The notes under the pieces: generated by a model
Told to the model about the DNA's origin: nothing
Databases searched by the model: none
What the model saw: the letters and a program-made list of their open reading frames with translations, nothing else
In this document: positions 8,371-17,528 of the stretch, piece after piece
Layout of the letters: each line of letters begins with the position of its first letter
Numbering within the stretch: position 1 is the stretch's first letter
Position numbers and translations under genes: made by a program
Assembly: GCA_903844735.1 (NCBI GenBank)
Contig: CAIMUX010000033.1
Location: 54,844-118,843 of the forward strand
Direction: 5' to 3'
DNA from: Candidatus Eiseniibacteriota bacterium
GTDB lineage: Bacteria > Eisenbacteria > RBG-16-71-46 > CAIMUX01
DNA: 64,000 nucleotides

Positions 8371-9716
8371 GCGCGTTGTCCTCCCGTCCGGGGCTCCAGG
8401 TCATCCGGACCGTGTTTGATCTTCCGGTCGAGTAAGAACAGGAAGAGGACGAGGAGCAGCAGGTAAACCAGCGTGAAAAGGATCAGCGAGGTGAGGACCA
8501 TGCCGGCTGTCACGACCCGGGAGAGCCCGTCCGGCGTGCGCAACAGTCCGTAAACGATCCACGGTTGCCGTCCCACCTCGGCCGACAGCCAGCCGAGCTG
8601 GTTGGCGAACTGCGGCCCCAGCACCGCGAAGACAAACGCCCAAAGCAGCCACCGACTCCGGAAAAGGAACCCGCGCCACCAGCCGAGCAGTCCCAACAGA
8701 CTGATCCCGATCAGCGCCATGCCAAGTACCACCATCACGTGGTAGCTTTGAAAAACCACCTTCACGGGCGGCCGATCCTGTGGCGGGAAGGCCCGCAGAC
8801 CGGTCACCGGGGTGGTGGTGTTGCCGTGGATGAGAAAGCTGAGCATGCCGGGCAAGCCGAGGCCGAAGCGGACCCGTTCTCCCTCCGTGTCGGGAAGGCC
8901 GAAGAGCCAGAGGGTACCGGGGGCTGACTGCGGGTAGTGGGCCTCATAGGCCGCGAGTTTGGCGGGTTGGTACTTCGCCACGGTGATGGCGCTGCCGTGG
9001 CCGGTGACGAGCTGGAGCATCGAAGTGAGTACGGCCACCGGGAGGGCGATCTTGATCGAGGCGCGGGCGAACTCCTCGTGGCGGCGACGGAGCAGGTAGT
9101 AAGCACTCACGCTCAGGACCAAGAAGGCACCCGCCTGCCACGCACCGCATAGAACATGACTCAGCCTGTCCATGCTCGACGGGTTGAACACGACGGCCCA
9201 GAAATCAGTGACCTCGGCCCGGGCCGAGGCCCCCTCGCCGACGATATGAAAGCCCGCCGGGGTCTGCTGCCACGAGTTCGCCACCACGATCCAGAGCGCG
9301 CTGAAGGTCGCTCCGAACGCCACGGCGCAGGTGGCTAGAAAGTGCGTTCGACGACTGACCTTGTCCCACCCGAAGAGCAGCACCGCGAGGAAGCCGGACT
9401 CGAGAAAGAAGGCGAAGATCCCCTCGGCGGCCAGAGCGCTGCCGAAGACATCCCCGACGAATCTCGAATAGGCCGCCCAGTTGGTGCCGAACTGAAACTC
9501 CATCACGATGCCCGTCGCCACGCCGAGTGCAAAGGTGAGGCCGAAGATCTTGGTCCAGAAGTGCGCCATCCGGTGGTAGAGCTCGCGCCCGGTGCGCAGC
9601 CAGAGCGCCTCCATCACGACCAGGATCAACCCCAGGCCGATGCTCATCGGGGGATAGATGTAGTGGAAGGCGATCGTCAGGCCGAACTGAAGGCGGGAAA
9701 GAAACAGCAAGTCCAT
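8367..9716 (-). CDS. cydA: Cytochrome bd oxidase subunit I
   Basis: A 449-residue CydA-family protein. Expected haem ligands are present: H18 for b595 (in [11 protein letters not shown]), H187 for b558 (LSHVLCGAW) and M328 in HVMVVLG. The acidic pair in [12 protein letters not shown] and the motifs [10 protein letters not shown] and GRQPW are also intact. The Q-loop is the short type found in CIO-like and many non-enterobacterial enzymes. ATG 9716 is preceded by GAGGGAGA. The oxidase transfers electrons from quinol to O2 at low oxygen, which fits an organism that also carries O2-sensitive [FeFe]-hydrogenase machinery. Confidence 0.96.
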   Translation of the reverse strand: MDLLFLSRLQFGLTIAFHYIYPPMSIGLGLILVVMEALWLRTGRELYHRMAHFWTKIFGLTFALGVATGIVMEFQFGTNWAAYSRFVGDVFGSALAAEGIFAFFLESGFLAVLLFGWDKVSRRTHFLATCAVAFGATFSALWIVVANSWQQTPAGFHIVGEGASARAEVTDFWAVVFNPSSMDRLSHVLCGAWQAGAFLVLSVSAYYLLRRRHEEFARASIKIALPVAVLTSMLQLVTGHGSAITVAKYQPAKLAAYEAHYPQSAPGTLWLFGLPDTEGERVRFGLGLPGMLSFLIHGNTTTPVTGLRAFPPQDRPPVKVVFQSYHVMVVLGMALIGISLLGLLGWWRGFLFRSRWLLWAFVFAVLGPQFANQLGWLSAEVGRQPWIVYGLLRTPDGLSRVVTAGMVLTSLILFTLVYLLLLVLFLFLLDRKIKHGPDDLEPRTGGQRA

Positions 9717-9798
9717 GCAGATCTCCCTCGCTGTGAGTCAGCTCCAAATTGTCCGTCAAGACCGAGTGCTTCGTGCTGCGGTTGACCGTCGCTGAGCG

Positions 9799-11493
9799 TC
9801 AGTAACGAAACGCACTACCACCGATAAACTCGCGCAGCAACGAGTTTTGCGGAACCTCCTCCGGGAAGAGAGGAACGAGGAGGTGGAGGAACTTGAGCAG
9901 GCGATAGGCCTCGCTCTGCATCGGCGAGTCGATGGGGATTTCCAAAAGAAATCGCTCGGCGAACGTACGCAGCACGGCCGGCTCATAGACCAGGGCCGAG
10001 TTGAACATGACATCGGCGTCCTCCTGAAACGGGAATATATAGCGGTCCTCGCCCGAGCGGACGCTGGGCCACTGCCGCAGCGTGTCGCCTGCCGTGTAAC
10101 CGCGGTAGAGCCGGTCGCGCACCAGCCGGCGCAGCAGTCGGACGTCGGATGTGAAGATCCGGCTGTGGTCGTCGATGGAGAGCTGAGTCAGGGCTGATAC
10201 GTAGATCTTGAACTTGTTTTCTCGGGGCACGCCCACCGTGAGCCGCTCGTTCAGGCAGTGGATACCCTCGACGATGAGAATCTCACCGGGTCGCAGTTGC
10301 ATCGGCACGGTCTTGGCCGAACGCGCGCCGGACGGGAATGAATAGACAGGTGTCTCCACCGCTTCACCTCGCACCAACTGTCGAACCTGATCGTTGAACA
10401 AATCGAGGTCGAGCGCTTCCAGTGACTCAAAGTTGTAGGTGCCGTCAGAATGTTTCGGCGTGTCGGCGCGGTTGACGTAGTAGTTGTCCATGCTGAGCGC
10501 CACCGGTCGCAGGCCCAACACCCGGAGCTGTACCCCCAGACGCTTGGTGAAGGTCGTCTTGCCCGAGGCGGAGGGCCCGGCCACCAGGATGAGACGAGCT
10601 TCCGGTTGACGGCGATGGACGTCGTCGGCGATGGCTATGATTTTCCTTTCGTGAAACCCCTCGGCGATCCTGATGATCTCAGAGACATGTCCGCGGATGA
10701 CGGCGTTGTTCAACTGCCCGACGTTGCTTACTTCCAGCTCGTCGTTCCATGTGCGGGTCTCGAGGTAGGCGCCATAGAGCTTGGACTGGTTCTGCGTCAT
10801 CGGACGGATCTGGAAGTCGCGGCCGGGGAAGCGCAGAACCATCCCGGCGGCATAGGAGACAAGGTCAAAGCGGGCGATGGCGCCGGTGGAAGGGGCGAGG
10901 GGCCCGATGACCAGGTCCTTGAAGGCTCCCACCCGGCCCCACTGCACTTCGGCCCGGCGCGTGGTCTCCAGAAGCATCACCTTGTCCTGCGCCCCGGCAC
11001 GGCGGAAGTGACCCAGCGCCTCCTCCACGGCTACGCGCTCCACCACCACCGACCGATCCTCGGCAATGATACGCTGCATCCCCTTCTTGAGCCGGGCGAC
11101 CAACGCGGGCTCGATCTCGGGAGGCGCCGCCCCGTTCCGACGCAAGGAGAAGTAGTAGCCGCCGCCAAGCGCTTGCCCGACCACCGGGTTGTACGTCGGG
11201 TCGATCTCGACAGCCGCCTCACAGAGGAGGAGCGTGGCGGTGCGGCGGTAGATGCTGGCTCCGTCCTTGGATGCGTAGTCGACCGTGTCGACGCGGCAGT
11301 CGGAAACGAGAGTGTGGCCGAGGGAGCGGAGCCGCCCGTTCACCACCGCGCCCAGCGGTGCGAAGCGCCCCGGGTGCGGGTGGCGCTCCAGCATTCCGAC
11401 CACCGTGAGGCCGGCGGTTGCCTCCACAAGTTTGCCGTTCAGCACCACCTGGATCCGCCGCGGCTCGGAGGCCGCCTTCGTCGTGGTCACCAC
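9799..11493 (-). CDS. Uridine kinase-like P-loop kinase with N-terminal TGS and synthetase-SAD-like domains
   Basis: A 564-residue protein. An N-terminal TGS-like ubiquitin fold (about 10-75) is followed by a region resembling the second additional domain of threonyl-tRNA synthetase (about 75-250). A C-terminal P-loop kinase of the uridine kinase/phosphoribulokinase family has Walker A GPSASGKTT at about residue 310 and SMDNYYVNR. This composite nucleoside-kinase architecture is known but its physiological substrate is poorly established. The start is a GTG with GAGGGA upstream. It lies 32 bases downstream of the phosphofructokinase gene on the same strand, so the two are probably co-transcribed. 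Confidence 0.85.
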   Translation of the reverse strand: MVTTTKAASEPRRIQVVLNGKLVEATAGLTVVGMLERHPHPGRFAPLGAVVNGRLRSLGHTLVSDCRVDTVDYASKDGASIYRRTATLLLCEAAVEIDPTYNPVVGQALGGGYYFSLRRNGAAPPEIEPALVARLKKGMQRIIAEDRSVVVERVAVEEALGHFRRAGAQDKVMLLETTRRAEVQWGRVGAFKDLVIGPLAPSTGAIARFDLVSYAAGMVLRFPGRDFQIRPMTQNQSKLYGAYLETRTWNDELEVSNVGQLNNAVIRGHVSEIIRIAEGFHERKIIAIADDVHRRQPEARLILVAGPSASGKTTFTKRLGVQLRVLGLRPVALSMDNYYVNRADTPKHSDGTYNFESLEALDLDLFNDQVRQLVRGEAVETPVYSFPSGARSAKTVPMQLRPGEILIVEGIHCLNERLTVGVPRENKFKIYVSALTQLSIDDHSRIFTSDVRLLRRLVRDRLYRGYTAGDTLRQWPSVRSGEDRYIFPFQEDADVMFNSALVYEPAVLRTFAERFLLEIPIDSPMQSEAYRLLKFLHLLVPLFPEEVPQNSLLREFIGGSAFRY

Positions 11494-11525
11494 GCTTGTT
11501 GTCCCTCGTGTCTCCCGGTCTCGGC

Positions 11526-12710
11526 CTAGTACAGAAACATCGGCTTTCCGCGCACACTGCTGATCTTCGGCTGGTACTTCTCGCTGTCGTAGAACTCGCG
11601 GACGTTGACCTGCCGGCGCCCGCTGGAAGCGATCTCCACGGGAACCGTGGTGTAGCGCCCGTCATTCACCGCCACCATCTGTCCCTTCTGGTGTCCGGCG
11701 ATCAGCTCGTAGGCCATGTTGCCGAAGCTGTAGGCAACGATCCGGTCCAGCGAGTCGGGCGGGCCGCTCCGCATGAGGTAGGACAGGCGCTGCACCATGA
11801 CGTCCTCTCCGGTCATTCGCTTGATCTCAAGGCCGACGAGGTCGCCGATGCCGCCGAGCTTGCGGTGGCCGAAAGCATCCTCCTCGCCGCTCAGCATCAT
11901 GCCGCCGCCCTCGGCCACGGATCCCTCGCTGATGGCCAGCATGGCATAATGGCTTGGGTTGCCGTGCTTGTCGGCGACGAGCTGTTCGGCCAGGCGCGCC
12001 ATGTCAAACGGCACTTCGCTGATGATGGTCCGATCGGTGCTCGCGAGGTAGCCGGTGAAAAGGGCGGTCTCGCCGCTGTAGCGACCGAAGACCTCGACGA
12101 TGCCTATCCGCTCGTGCGAGCCGACAGGGGTGCGCAGTTCGGTGATGAGGTTGACGCTGCGGCTCACCGCAGTGGAAAAACCGATGCAATAGTCGGTCCC
12201 CATGACGTCGTTGTCCATGGTCTTGGGGATGGCCACGACCGGAAACGACTCGCGGTTCAGACGCGCCGCGTAGGAGAGGGTGTCGTCGCCGCCGATGCAG
12301 ACCACATGAGTGATGCCGAGCCGTTCGAGCGCCTTCAAGACATGCGGCGTGATGTCGAGCCGCTCGTCGGGATTGCCCTCGGTGCCGTCGGCGGCGCGGT
12401 AGGCCGGCTTCAGATACGCCGGCAGGTCCTGCCGCTTGATGCGCGCCGGGTTGGTGCGAGATGTGTGCAGGAAGGTGCCTCCCTGGCGGTCGACCGTGCG
12501 GACCTCGACCTTGGTCAGGGGCATCATCCACTCGGCGAGGCCCACTGGGTCATCCGGGTTGAGGCTTGCGACGCCACGCCAACCGCGCCGGATGCCGATC
12601 ACCTCGTGTCCGTCCTCGAGTGCCCGGAGGGTGAACGCCCGGATACACGAGTTCAGCCCGGGGACATCGCCGCCACCGGTGAGAATCCCGATCTTCCACT
12701 GAGCAGCCAT
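11526..12710 (-). CDS. 6-phosphofructokinase, probably pyrophosphate-dependent
   Basis: A 394-residue group A phosphofructokinase. The phosphoryl-donor motifs are [23 protein letters not shown] and PKTMDND. In this family the second Asp of GGDD and the Lys of PKT.DND mark PPi-using enzymes; ATP-PFKs have Gly at these sites (GGDGS, PGTIDND). PPi as donor is therefore inferred, making the reaction with fructose 6-phosphate reversible and usable for glycolysis or gluconeogenesis. [19 protein letters not shown] matches the sugar-phosphate region. Upstream of, and probably in one operon with, the uridine-kinase-like gene. Confidence 0.92.
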   Translation of the reverse strand: MAAQWKIGILTGGGDVPGLNSCIRAFTLRALEDGHEVIGIRRGWRGVASLNPDDPVGLAEWMMPLTKVEVRTVDRQGGTFLHTSRTNPARIKRQDLPAYLKPAYRAADGTEGNPDERLDITPHVLKALERLGITHVVCIGGDDTLSYAARLNRESFPVVAIPKTMDNDVMGTDYCIGFSTAVSRSVNLITELRTPVGSHERIGIVEVFGRYSGETALFTGYLASTDRTIISEVPFDMARLAEQLVADKHGNPSHYAMLAISEGSVAEGGGMMLSGEEDAFGHRKLGGIGDLVGLEIKRMTGEDVMVQRLSYLMRSGPPDSLDRIVAYSFGNMAYELIAGHQKGQMVAVNDGRYTTVPVEIASSGRRQVNVREFYDSEKYQPKISSVRGKPMFLY

Positions 12711-12994
12711 CTGTCACTCCTTGCATAGGTTCCAGGACTTGGGCCCGGGATCCGGGATGTGGGACTCGGTACGCCGCCGAAGTGCGCGCTCCCATTCTCG
12801 ACACGAAGAGAAGCTTACGGAAGGGATACCACCTTCCGGGCGGGTTCTCAAGGACGGAGGCTGGGGGCGGGGCTTCCCCGATCGAGCCGGCTACAGTTCG
12901 GGCGACCGGGGAGAAGGAGCTTCGAATGCTCGCGTGTGCGCGCGATAGGCACCTCGGCGGTCGATCGCCCCGGGGCGTTCCGGTTGCCGCGGCC

Positions 12995-15778
12995 CTACGG
13001 CAGGAGCACAACCCGCACGGTCCGCTCCTCCAACGTAGCCGCCACCCGCACGAAGTACGTACCCGCGGCCACCCGCCTGCCCGTGTCATCCCGGCCATCC
13101 CACGACAGGTTCGAGACGCCCGCGGATCGCAGGCCGTCGGCCACGGAGCGTGTGCGGCGGCCGTGAGCGTCGAACACCTCGACGTTGACGGCACTAGCCT
13201 GCGCCAGTTCGAGGCGCAGCGCGGTGCTGCCCTGGAACGGGTTGGGGCCGGCCGTCAGGGCGCGCAGAACCGAGCGGTCACCGCGATCAGTACCCGCGCC
13301 CCTCTCCCCCGGGCCGGTGCCATGGTCATCGGCGTGGCCACCCGCCGAACCGTCCTCGACCCCGCTCGTGTCCTCGGCCAGGTCGATTTCGTACACGCCA
13401 TTGCCGAAGGTCGCGGCGCGCATCTTCCCCGCGGAGGGGTTGACGATGAGGTCAAGCACTTGGGCGGTAGGCATCCCGGCATTGAGATCAGACCAGATCG
13501 CGCCGCCGTCCGTGGTCGTAAAGACACCCAGGTCGGTGCCCACGTAGGCCCAGTCAGGGTCGCGTGGGTCGACGACCACGCACTGGATCGGGATGTCCGG
13601 CAGGTTGCCGCTGCGGTCGGTCCATGTGAGACCCGCGTCGGCGCTGCGGAAGACATGGCCGGTGCCGAAGCCCGAGAAGGTCATCCAGACCTTTCGGCCG
13701 TTGGCTCGCGTGAACCCGAAGTCGGTAGGGTAGCGGTTGGGAAGGCCCGCGGTGACGTCGGTCCACGTGGTGCCGCCATTGATGCTCCGTTTCACCTGCA
13801 CCACGGCGCCGGTTGTGCCGCTGCCGGTGGCCGCAAGCACGGTATCGGGACTTGTGAATGAGACCGCGATGATCGCCATCGGGGTGCCGTTCCAATTGCT
13901 GTTTCCGTCGGGGTATTGCCAGGTAAGCCCCCCGTTGTTCGAGCGCTTCACGCCGCGGGTGCCGGCGTAGAGGATGTCGGGTTGGCTCTCGGAAATGACG
14001 AACGGCGCTATGAAGTTCGCCTCGCCGGAGACGTAGGGGTGGACCTCATCCCAGGAGTCGCCGCCATCATAGCTCTTGTACATGTTCAGGTAGACATACT
14101 CCTCATAGATCACCGCCTCATTGCGTGGGTCGATGGCGCACCAGCCTCCGTCACCGCCGAAAATCTTCGACCAGGATGGAGACCCGGTGTACTTGATCGT
14201 CCCGTTGTCCTGCAGTCCGCCCACCGCGAGCCCCGAGGATGCGTAACCACCGGCAAACCCGGCATAGAACTGGGTGGTGACGAAGCCGCCGTTCTTCCCG
14301 GCCCAAGTCTGCCCGCCATCGGAGGACTTGAAGATACCTCCGTCACTGCCGACGTAGACGACCTGCGGGTTCGTGGGGTGGAAGGCGATCGCATGCTGGT
14401 CGGCGTGGACGTAGTCGGGTGAGCCCTCCTGCCCCCCGGCCGGGATGACCCCCATGTCGCCGTTGTACCAATAGGTGACCTGCCCGAGGCCGGCCCCGCC
14501 CTGGGTGCTGCGGTACCAATCGAGTCCGCCGCAGAGGACGAGGTTCGGATCGTGCGGGCTGACTCCGATGATGTTGTCGTACCAGGCTTGGCCGCCGGCC
14601 CAGTTCACGGCCGCAATGTCGGTCCAGGTGTCGCCGCCGTCGGTGCTGCGGAAGAGACCGACCACCTCCCGGGTGTCGGCGTTGGAGACACCGGCGTATA
14701 CGACCGAAGGGCCGGATGTGGCCGGCCGGATGGCGAGCGGACAGCGCCCGAAGTTGCTGACCGGGAGGCCGCCGCCGAGCTGAACCCATGAAGCGCCGCC
14801 GTCGGTGGACCGGTAGATCCCGGGATCGGTGGTGCTGTTGAGCTGTCCGTGCGCGACGTAGATCCGCCTCGTGTCATTCGGGTCGATCACGACGTCCATC
14901 GCCATGAGCGAGGCGTGCGCCAGGGTCCAGTTGGCACCGGCGTCGATGGTCTTGTATAGACCTTCGCTGGTCGCGGCCCAGAGAACCATGTGGTCGAGCG
15001 GATCGATGCGGATGGAGAGGACGACCCGATGCTGGTCGAAGGTCCAGGTGAGCCCGGTCTCCTGCCACGTGGCGCCGCCGTTCATGCTCTTGATAATCCC
15101 GATGCCGTAGCTGGCGCGCGCACCCGGGGTTCCGACGAGCGGCCGTTGGTAGCGGCTGATCTCACCGGTGCCCAGATACATCACCTGCGGATTCGAAGGG
15201 TCGAGGACGAGGGTGCTCACCGCGAGCGAGGGGAAGCCGGTCTCGACGCGGCTCCAGGCCGCCGCCCCGTCTCCGCCGGTGACCGATTTCCAGAGACCGC
15301 CGCTGGCGGAGCCGGCCCAGATCACCTGCGGATTCGAAGGGTCGATCGCGAGCGAAAGGACGCGCCCGCCGATGTTGTCGGGTCCGAGGGAAGCCCACGC
15401 CCGGGACTTGTCCCTGCCGGCCGGGCAGATCTCGCTCTTGGCTTTCTGCCAAGCCGCGAAGTAGGCAGCCTTGGGGATCAACTCATCCGGGTAGGCGCGA
15501 ATACCGTACCAGTACTCGAAGTAGTCCCAGGCCTTTCCTTCCTCGATATCCTCGCCGCGCTCGCGGCCGACCAGACGGGCCAGCAGGCCGCCGCGTTCCC
15601 CTCTTTCTCTTGTCTCCCAGGGAGGCTCAGACGCGTGCTTGGCTCCGACCAGGCGCTCGAACCGCTGCTCCAACCGGCGCTCGAAGCGTGGGCCAAGAGC
15701 CCGGGGGGCCACCAGGAGGACGGCGGCCAGGCCTGGAATGGCGATGGCCCACCCACGGAGAACACGGCGCGAGATCAT
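12995..15778 (-). CDS. Secreted sortilin/BNR-type beta-propeller protein with FlgD-like sorting tail
   Basis: 927 residues. A signal peptide (residues 1 to about 28, RR followed by a hydrophobic core) leads into many BNR/Asp-box repeats of the form S.DGG..W (STDGGASW, SSDGGQTW, SYDGGDSW, SADAGLTW, TTDGGAIW). This is the sortilin/VPS10-like or xyloglucanase-like double propeller of extracellular proteins. The C-terminal 85 residues are a FlgD-like Ig domain (GPNPFQG, WDGRDDTG, AGTYFVRV), seen on secreted and surface proteins of FCB-group bacteria. I chose ATG 15778 over 15835 because AAGGAG precedes it and the signal peptide starts there. No catalytic residues can be assigned. Confidence 0.85.
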   Translation of the reverse strand: MISRRVLRGWAIAIPGLAAVLLVAPRALGPRFERRLEQRFERLVGAKHASEPPWETRERGERGGLLARLVGRERGEDIEEGKAWDYFEYWYGIRAYPDELIPKAAYFAAWQKAKSEICPAGRDKSRAWASLGPDNIGGRVLSLAIDPSNPQVIWAGSASGGLWKSVTGGDGAAAWSRVETGFPSLAVSTLVLDPSNPQVMYLGTGEISRYQRPLVGTPGARASYGIGIIKSMNGGATWQETGLTWTFDQHRVVLSIRIDPLDHMVLWAATSEGLYKTIDAGANWTLAHASLMAMDVVIDPNDTRRIYVAHGQLNSTTDPGIYRSTDGGASWVQLGGGLPVSNFGRCPLAIRPATSGPSVVYAGVSNADTREVVGLFRSTDGGDTWTDIAAVNWAGGQAWYDNIIGVSPHDPNLVLCGGLDWYRSTQGGAGLGQVTYWYNGDMGVIPAGGQEGSPDYVHADQHAIAFHPTNPQVVYVGSDGGIFKSSDGGQTWAGKNGGFVTTQFYAGFAGGYASSGLAVGGLQDNGTIKYTGSPSWSKIFGGDGGWCAIDPRNEAVIYEEYVYLNMYKSYDGGDSWDEVHPYVSGEANFIAPFVISESQPDILYAGTRGVKRSNNGGLTWQYPDGNSNWNGTPMAIIAVSFTSPDTVLAATGSGTTGAVVQVKRSINGGTTWTDVTAGLPNRYPTDFGFTRANGRKVWMTFSGFGTGHVFRSADAGLTWTDRSGNLPDIPIQCVVVDPRDPDWAYVGTDLGVFTTTDGGAIWSDLNAGMPTAQVLDLIVNPSAGKMRAATFGNGVYEIDLAEDTSGVEDGSAGGHADDHGTGPGERGAGTDRGDRSVLRALTAGPNPFQGSTALRLELAQASAVNVEVFDAHGRRTRSVADGLRSAGVSNLSWDGRDDTGRRVAAGTYFVRVAATLEERTVRVVLLP

Positions 15779-15837
15779 GGTTCGTCGTCTCCTTGTTGGC
15801 GGAGAAGGGGTTGGATGAATCTGGAGCACATCCATTT

Positions 15838-15846
15838 AGTATAGCA
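15838..15846 (-). promoter_or_regulatory. Candidate extended -10 promoter for the BNR-propeller gene
   Basis: On the minus strand the bases read TGCTATACT, an extended -10 (TGn + TATACT), about 60 bases before the start codon at 15778. There is no good -35, which is typical of extended -10 promoters. Sequence-only prediction. Confidence 0.35.
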
Positions 15847-15936
15847 GAAATGCGAGACTCATGGCGCGATTCGCGGCCGCAACTCACCGTCAACACGGCG
15901 ATTCGGAGGAAGAAACGCAGGCGACTGGCTTCAGAG

Positions 15937-15976
15937 TTCAGGCTTCGGCCCGAAGCCCGCCTATTCCGAATCTCAG
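15937..15976 (-). repeat. Copy of a dispersed intergenic repeat (family A)
   Basis: Read on the minus strand it starts CTGAGATTCGGA and continues into GGGCTTCGGGCCGAAGCC. Related copies occur at 28414, 38546 and 47585. It contains the self-complementary GGCTTCGGCCCGAAGCC. Confidence 0.5.
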
Positions 15977-16028
15977 CACGACAGAGCCACGTTGACGCAC
16001 GTACCAAGCCCGCGTAGCCTTCAACACC

Positions 16029-17483
16029 ATGAAGGAAAGACTCACGCCACAACAGATCCTCTCCGAGATGCTCCAGAAGGGGACCCTGCGCGCGATGGAA
16101 CAGAATGTCATGGATGTCTGCACCATTACGCGGGACACAGACAGCTCGTCCGCCGATCTGTCCCAGGTGATCATGCGCGACGCGGCGCTCTCCGCGAACC
16201 TGATCGCCACCGCAAACTCGGTGTCGTACGCCGGGGTCGAGACGGTGCGCACCATATCCGCGGCGGTCATCCGGCTCGGTTTCGACAAGGTCCGCGCCCT
16301 GGCCCTCGGGCTGACCATTTTCAAGATGGCCGGGCAGGGCGCGCGCACGCCGGATCTCTACCGGATTTATGCCAGCAGCTACTTTGCTGGGTCGCTGGCG
16401 ATGGAACTGCTGCGCCGCAAAGGGCAGCCCAACGCCGAGGAGGGGTTCTTGACCGGACTGCTCCTGCAGGTGCCGCGACTGCTCCTCGCCAACACCTTCC
16501 CCCAGCAGTACAAGGAGGTGGAGCGGCTCCTCACCAGCGAGGACCTCTCGTTCGAAACGGCTTGCCACCGGGTCTTCGGCGTCGAGTTCTCGGTGATTCA
16601 CCGCGCAGTGATCGGCCACTGGCACCTCCAGGACGAAGTGCCGACACCGTCCCGCGAGCACGAAGCAGACAAGGAAGTACGCGCGCGGCTCATCGACGAA
16701 GCCGGCCGTCTCGCCGACATGGTTTTCGGCAACACCAGGGGCGGCGAGGAGCTGCTGGCGCAGGCGGAACAGCGCATCGCCGAGCTACTCGGCCAGGACT
16801 CCTTTTCCGCCGACGAGCTGATCCGCGATACCTCCGTGCGTGATCAGAACATCAGCCGGTTCTTCAAACTCACGCCGCGGGATGTCGAGATGATGGTGAA
16901 GATCGTGCAGTGGGGGCGCGTCAGCGCCGCGCAGATCGCAGCCAGCCTGACTCTCGGATCGGCCCAACAACAGCTCGACGAGCCGGGCGAAGCGCCGGAA
17001 ATCGCCATCGGGAACTATCTCACCGAGATGATGCACCTCTGCCGGCGCGGGGCCGACGTCAACCACCTGCTCCTCATGGCGCAGGAGGCCGCGTTCCGCT
17101 GTGCTCGACCGGACAATGTCATCTTGGCGCTGCTCGATCCGGCCCAGACGGTTTTGCGTGGACGTTTCCACGCGGGAGCGCACGGGAAGATCGCTCCTTC
17201 GGTCGTGACGGTGGAGATGGTACGGAAGGACTCGCCTCTGGTGCAGTGCCTGCTGTCGCGCACCGGCTGGCGCGGCCCGGTCAGCCCCGACGTCTGGGGC
17301 AAGGAACTGCTTGCGGAGACCCGTGCCCGCCATGCCCTGATCGCGCCCATCCTCGCGCACGACAAGCCGATCGGTCTGCAGCTTCTCACCCGAAGCGAGG
17401 ACGATCCGTTCTCCAAGCAGGAGCAGGCCTGGCTGGAGGCCATCGCCGGGAGTCTTGGGGTGGGGTTCGAGCGCCAGAGGTGA
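16029..17483 (+). CDS. HDOD-domain signalling protein
   Basis: A 484-residue soluble protein. Residues about 20-215 are an HDOD domain: LSQVIMRDAALSANLIATAN is the typical helix pair, followed by AAVIRLGFDKVRALALGLTI. HDOD is related to HD-GYP phosphodiesterase domains but lacks the HD metal residues and is thought to mediate protein interaction in signalling. The C-terminal part (about 320-480) looks GAF-like (helical start, then a five-strand pattern with ARHALIAPILAHDKPIGLQL). Many such proteins act in c-di-GMP or motility control. Here the neighbours give no clue. Convergent with the next gene. Confidence 0.8.
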   Translation: MKERLTPQQILSEMLQKGTLRAMEQNVMDVCTITRDTDSSSADLSQVIMRDAALSANLIATANSVSYAGVETVRTISAAVIRLGFDKVRALALGLTIFKMAGQGARTPDLYRIYASSYFAGSLAMELLRRKGQPNAEEGFLTGLLLQVPRLLLANTFPQQYKEVERLLTSEDLSFETACHRVFGVEFSVIHRAVIGHWHLQDEVPTPSREHEADKEVRARLIDEAGRLADMVFGNTRGGEELLAQAEQRIAELLGQDSFSADELIRDTSVRDQNISRFFKLTPRDVEMMVKIVQWGRVSAAQIAASLTLGSAQQQLDEPGEAPEIAIGNYLTEMMHLCRRGADVNHLLLMAQEAAFRCARPDNVILALLDPAQTVLRGRFHAGAHGKIAPSVVTVEMVRKDSPLVQCLLSRTGWRGPVSPDVWGKELLAETRARHALIAPILAHDKPIGLQLLTRSEDDPFSKQEQAWLEAIAGSLGVGFERQR

Positions 17484-17528
17484 TGCCTGCCACGCTGCCG
17501 GCAGGAACTCGCCATGCGGCCGCTCCGG

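Noticed and set aside
12966..12977. Perfect 12-bp GC palindrome just downstream of the BNR-propeller gene
   Set aside because: No T-run follows on either strand, and such GC palindromes are expected by chance here. Not called as a terminator.
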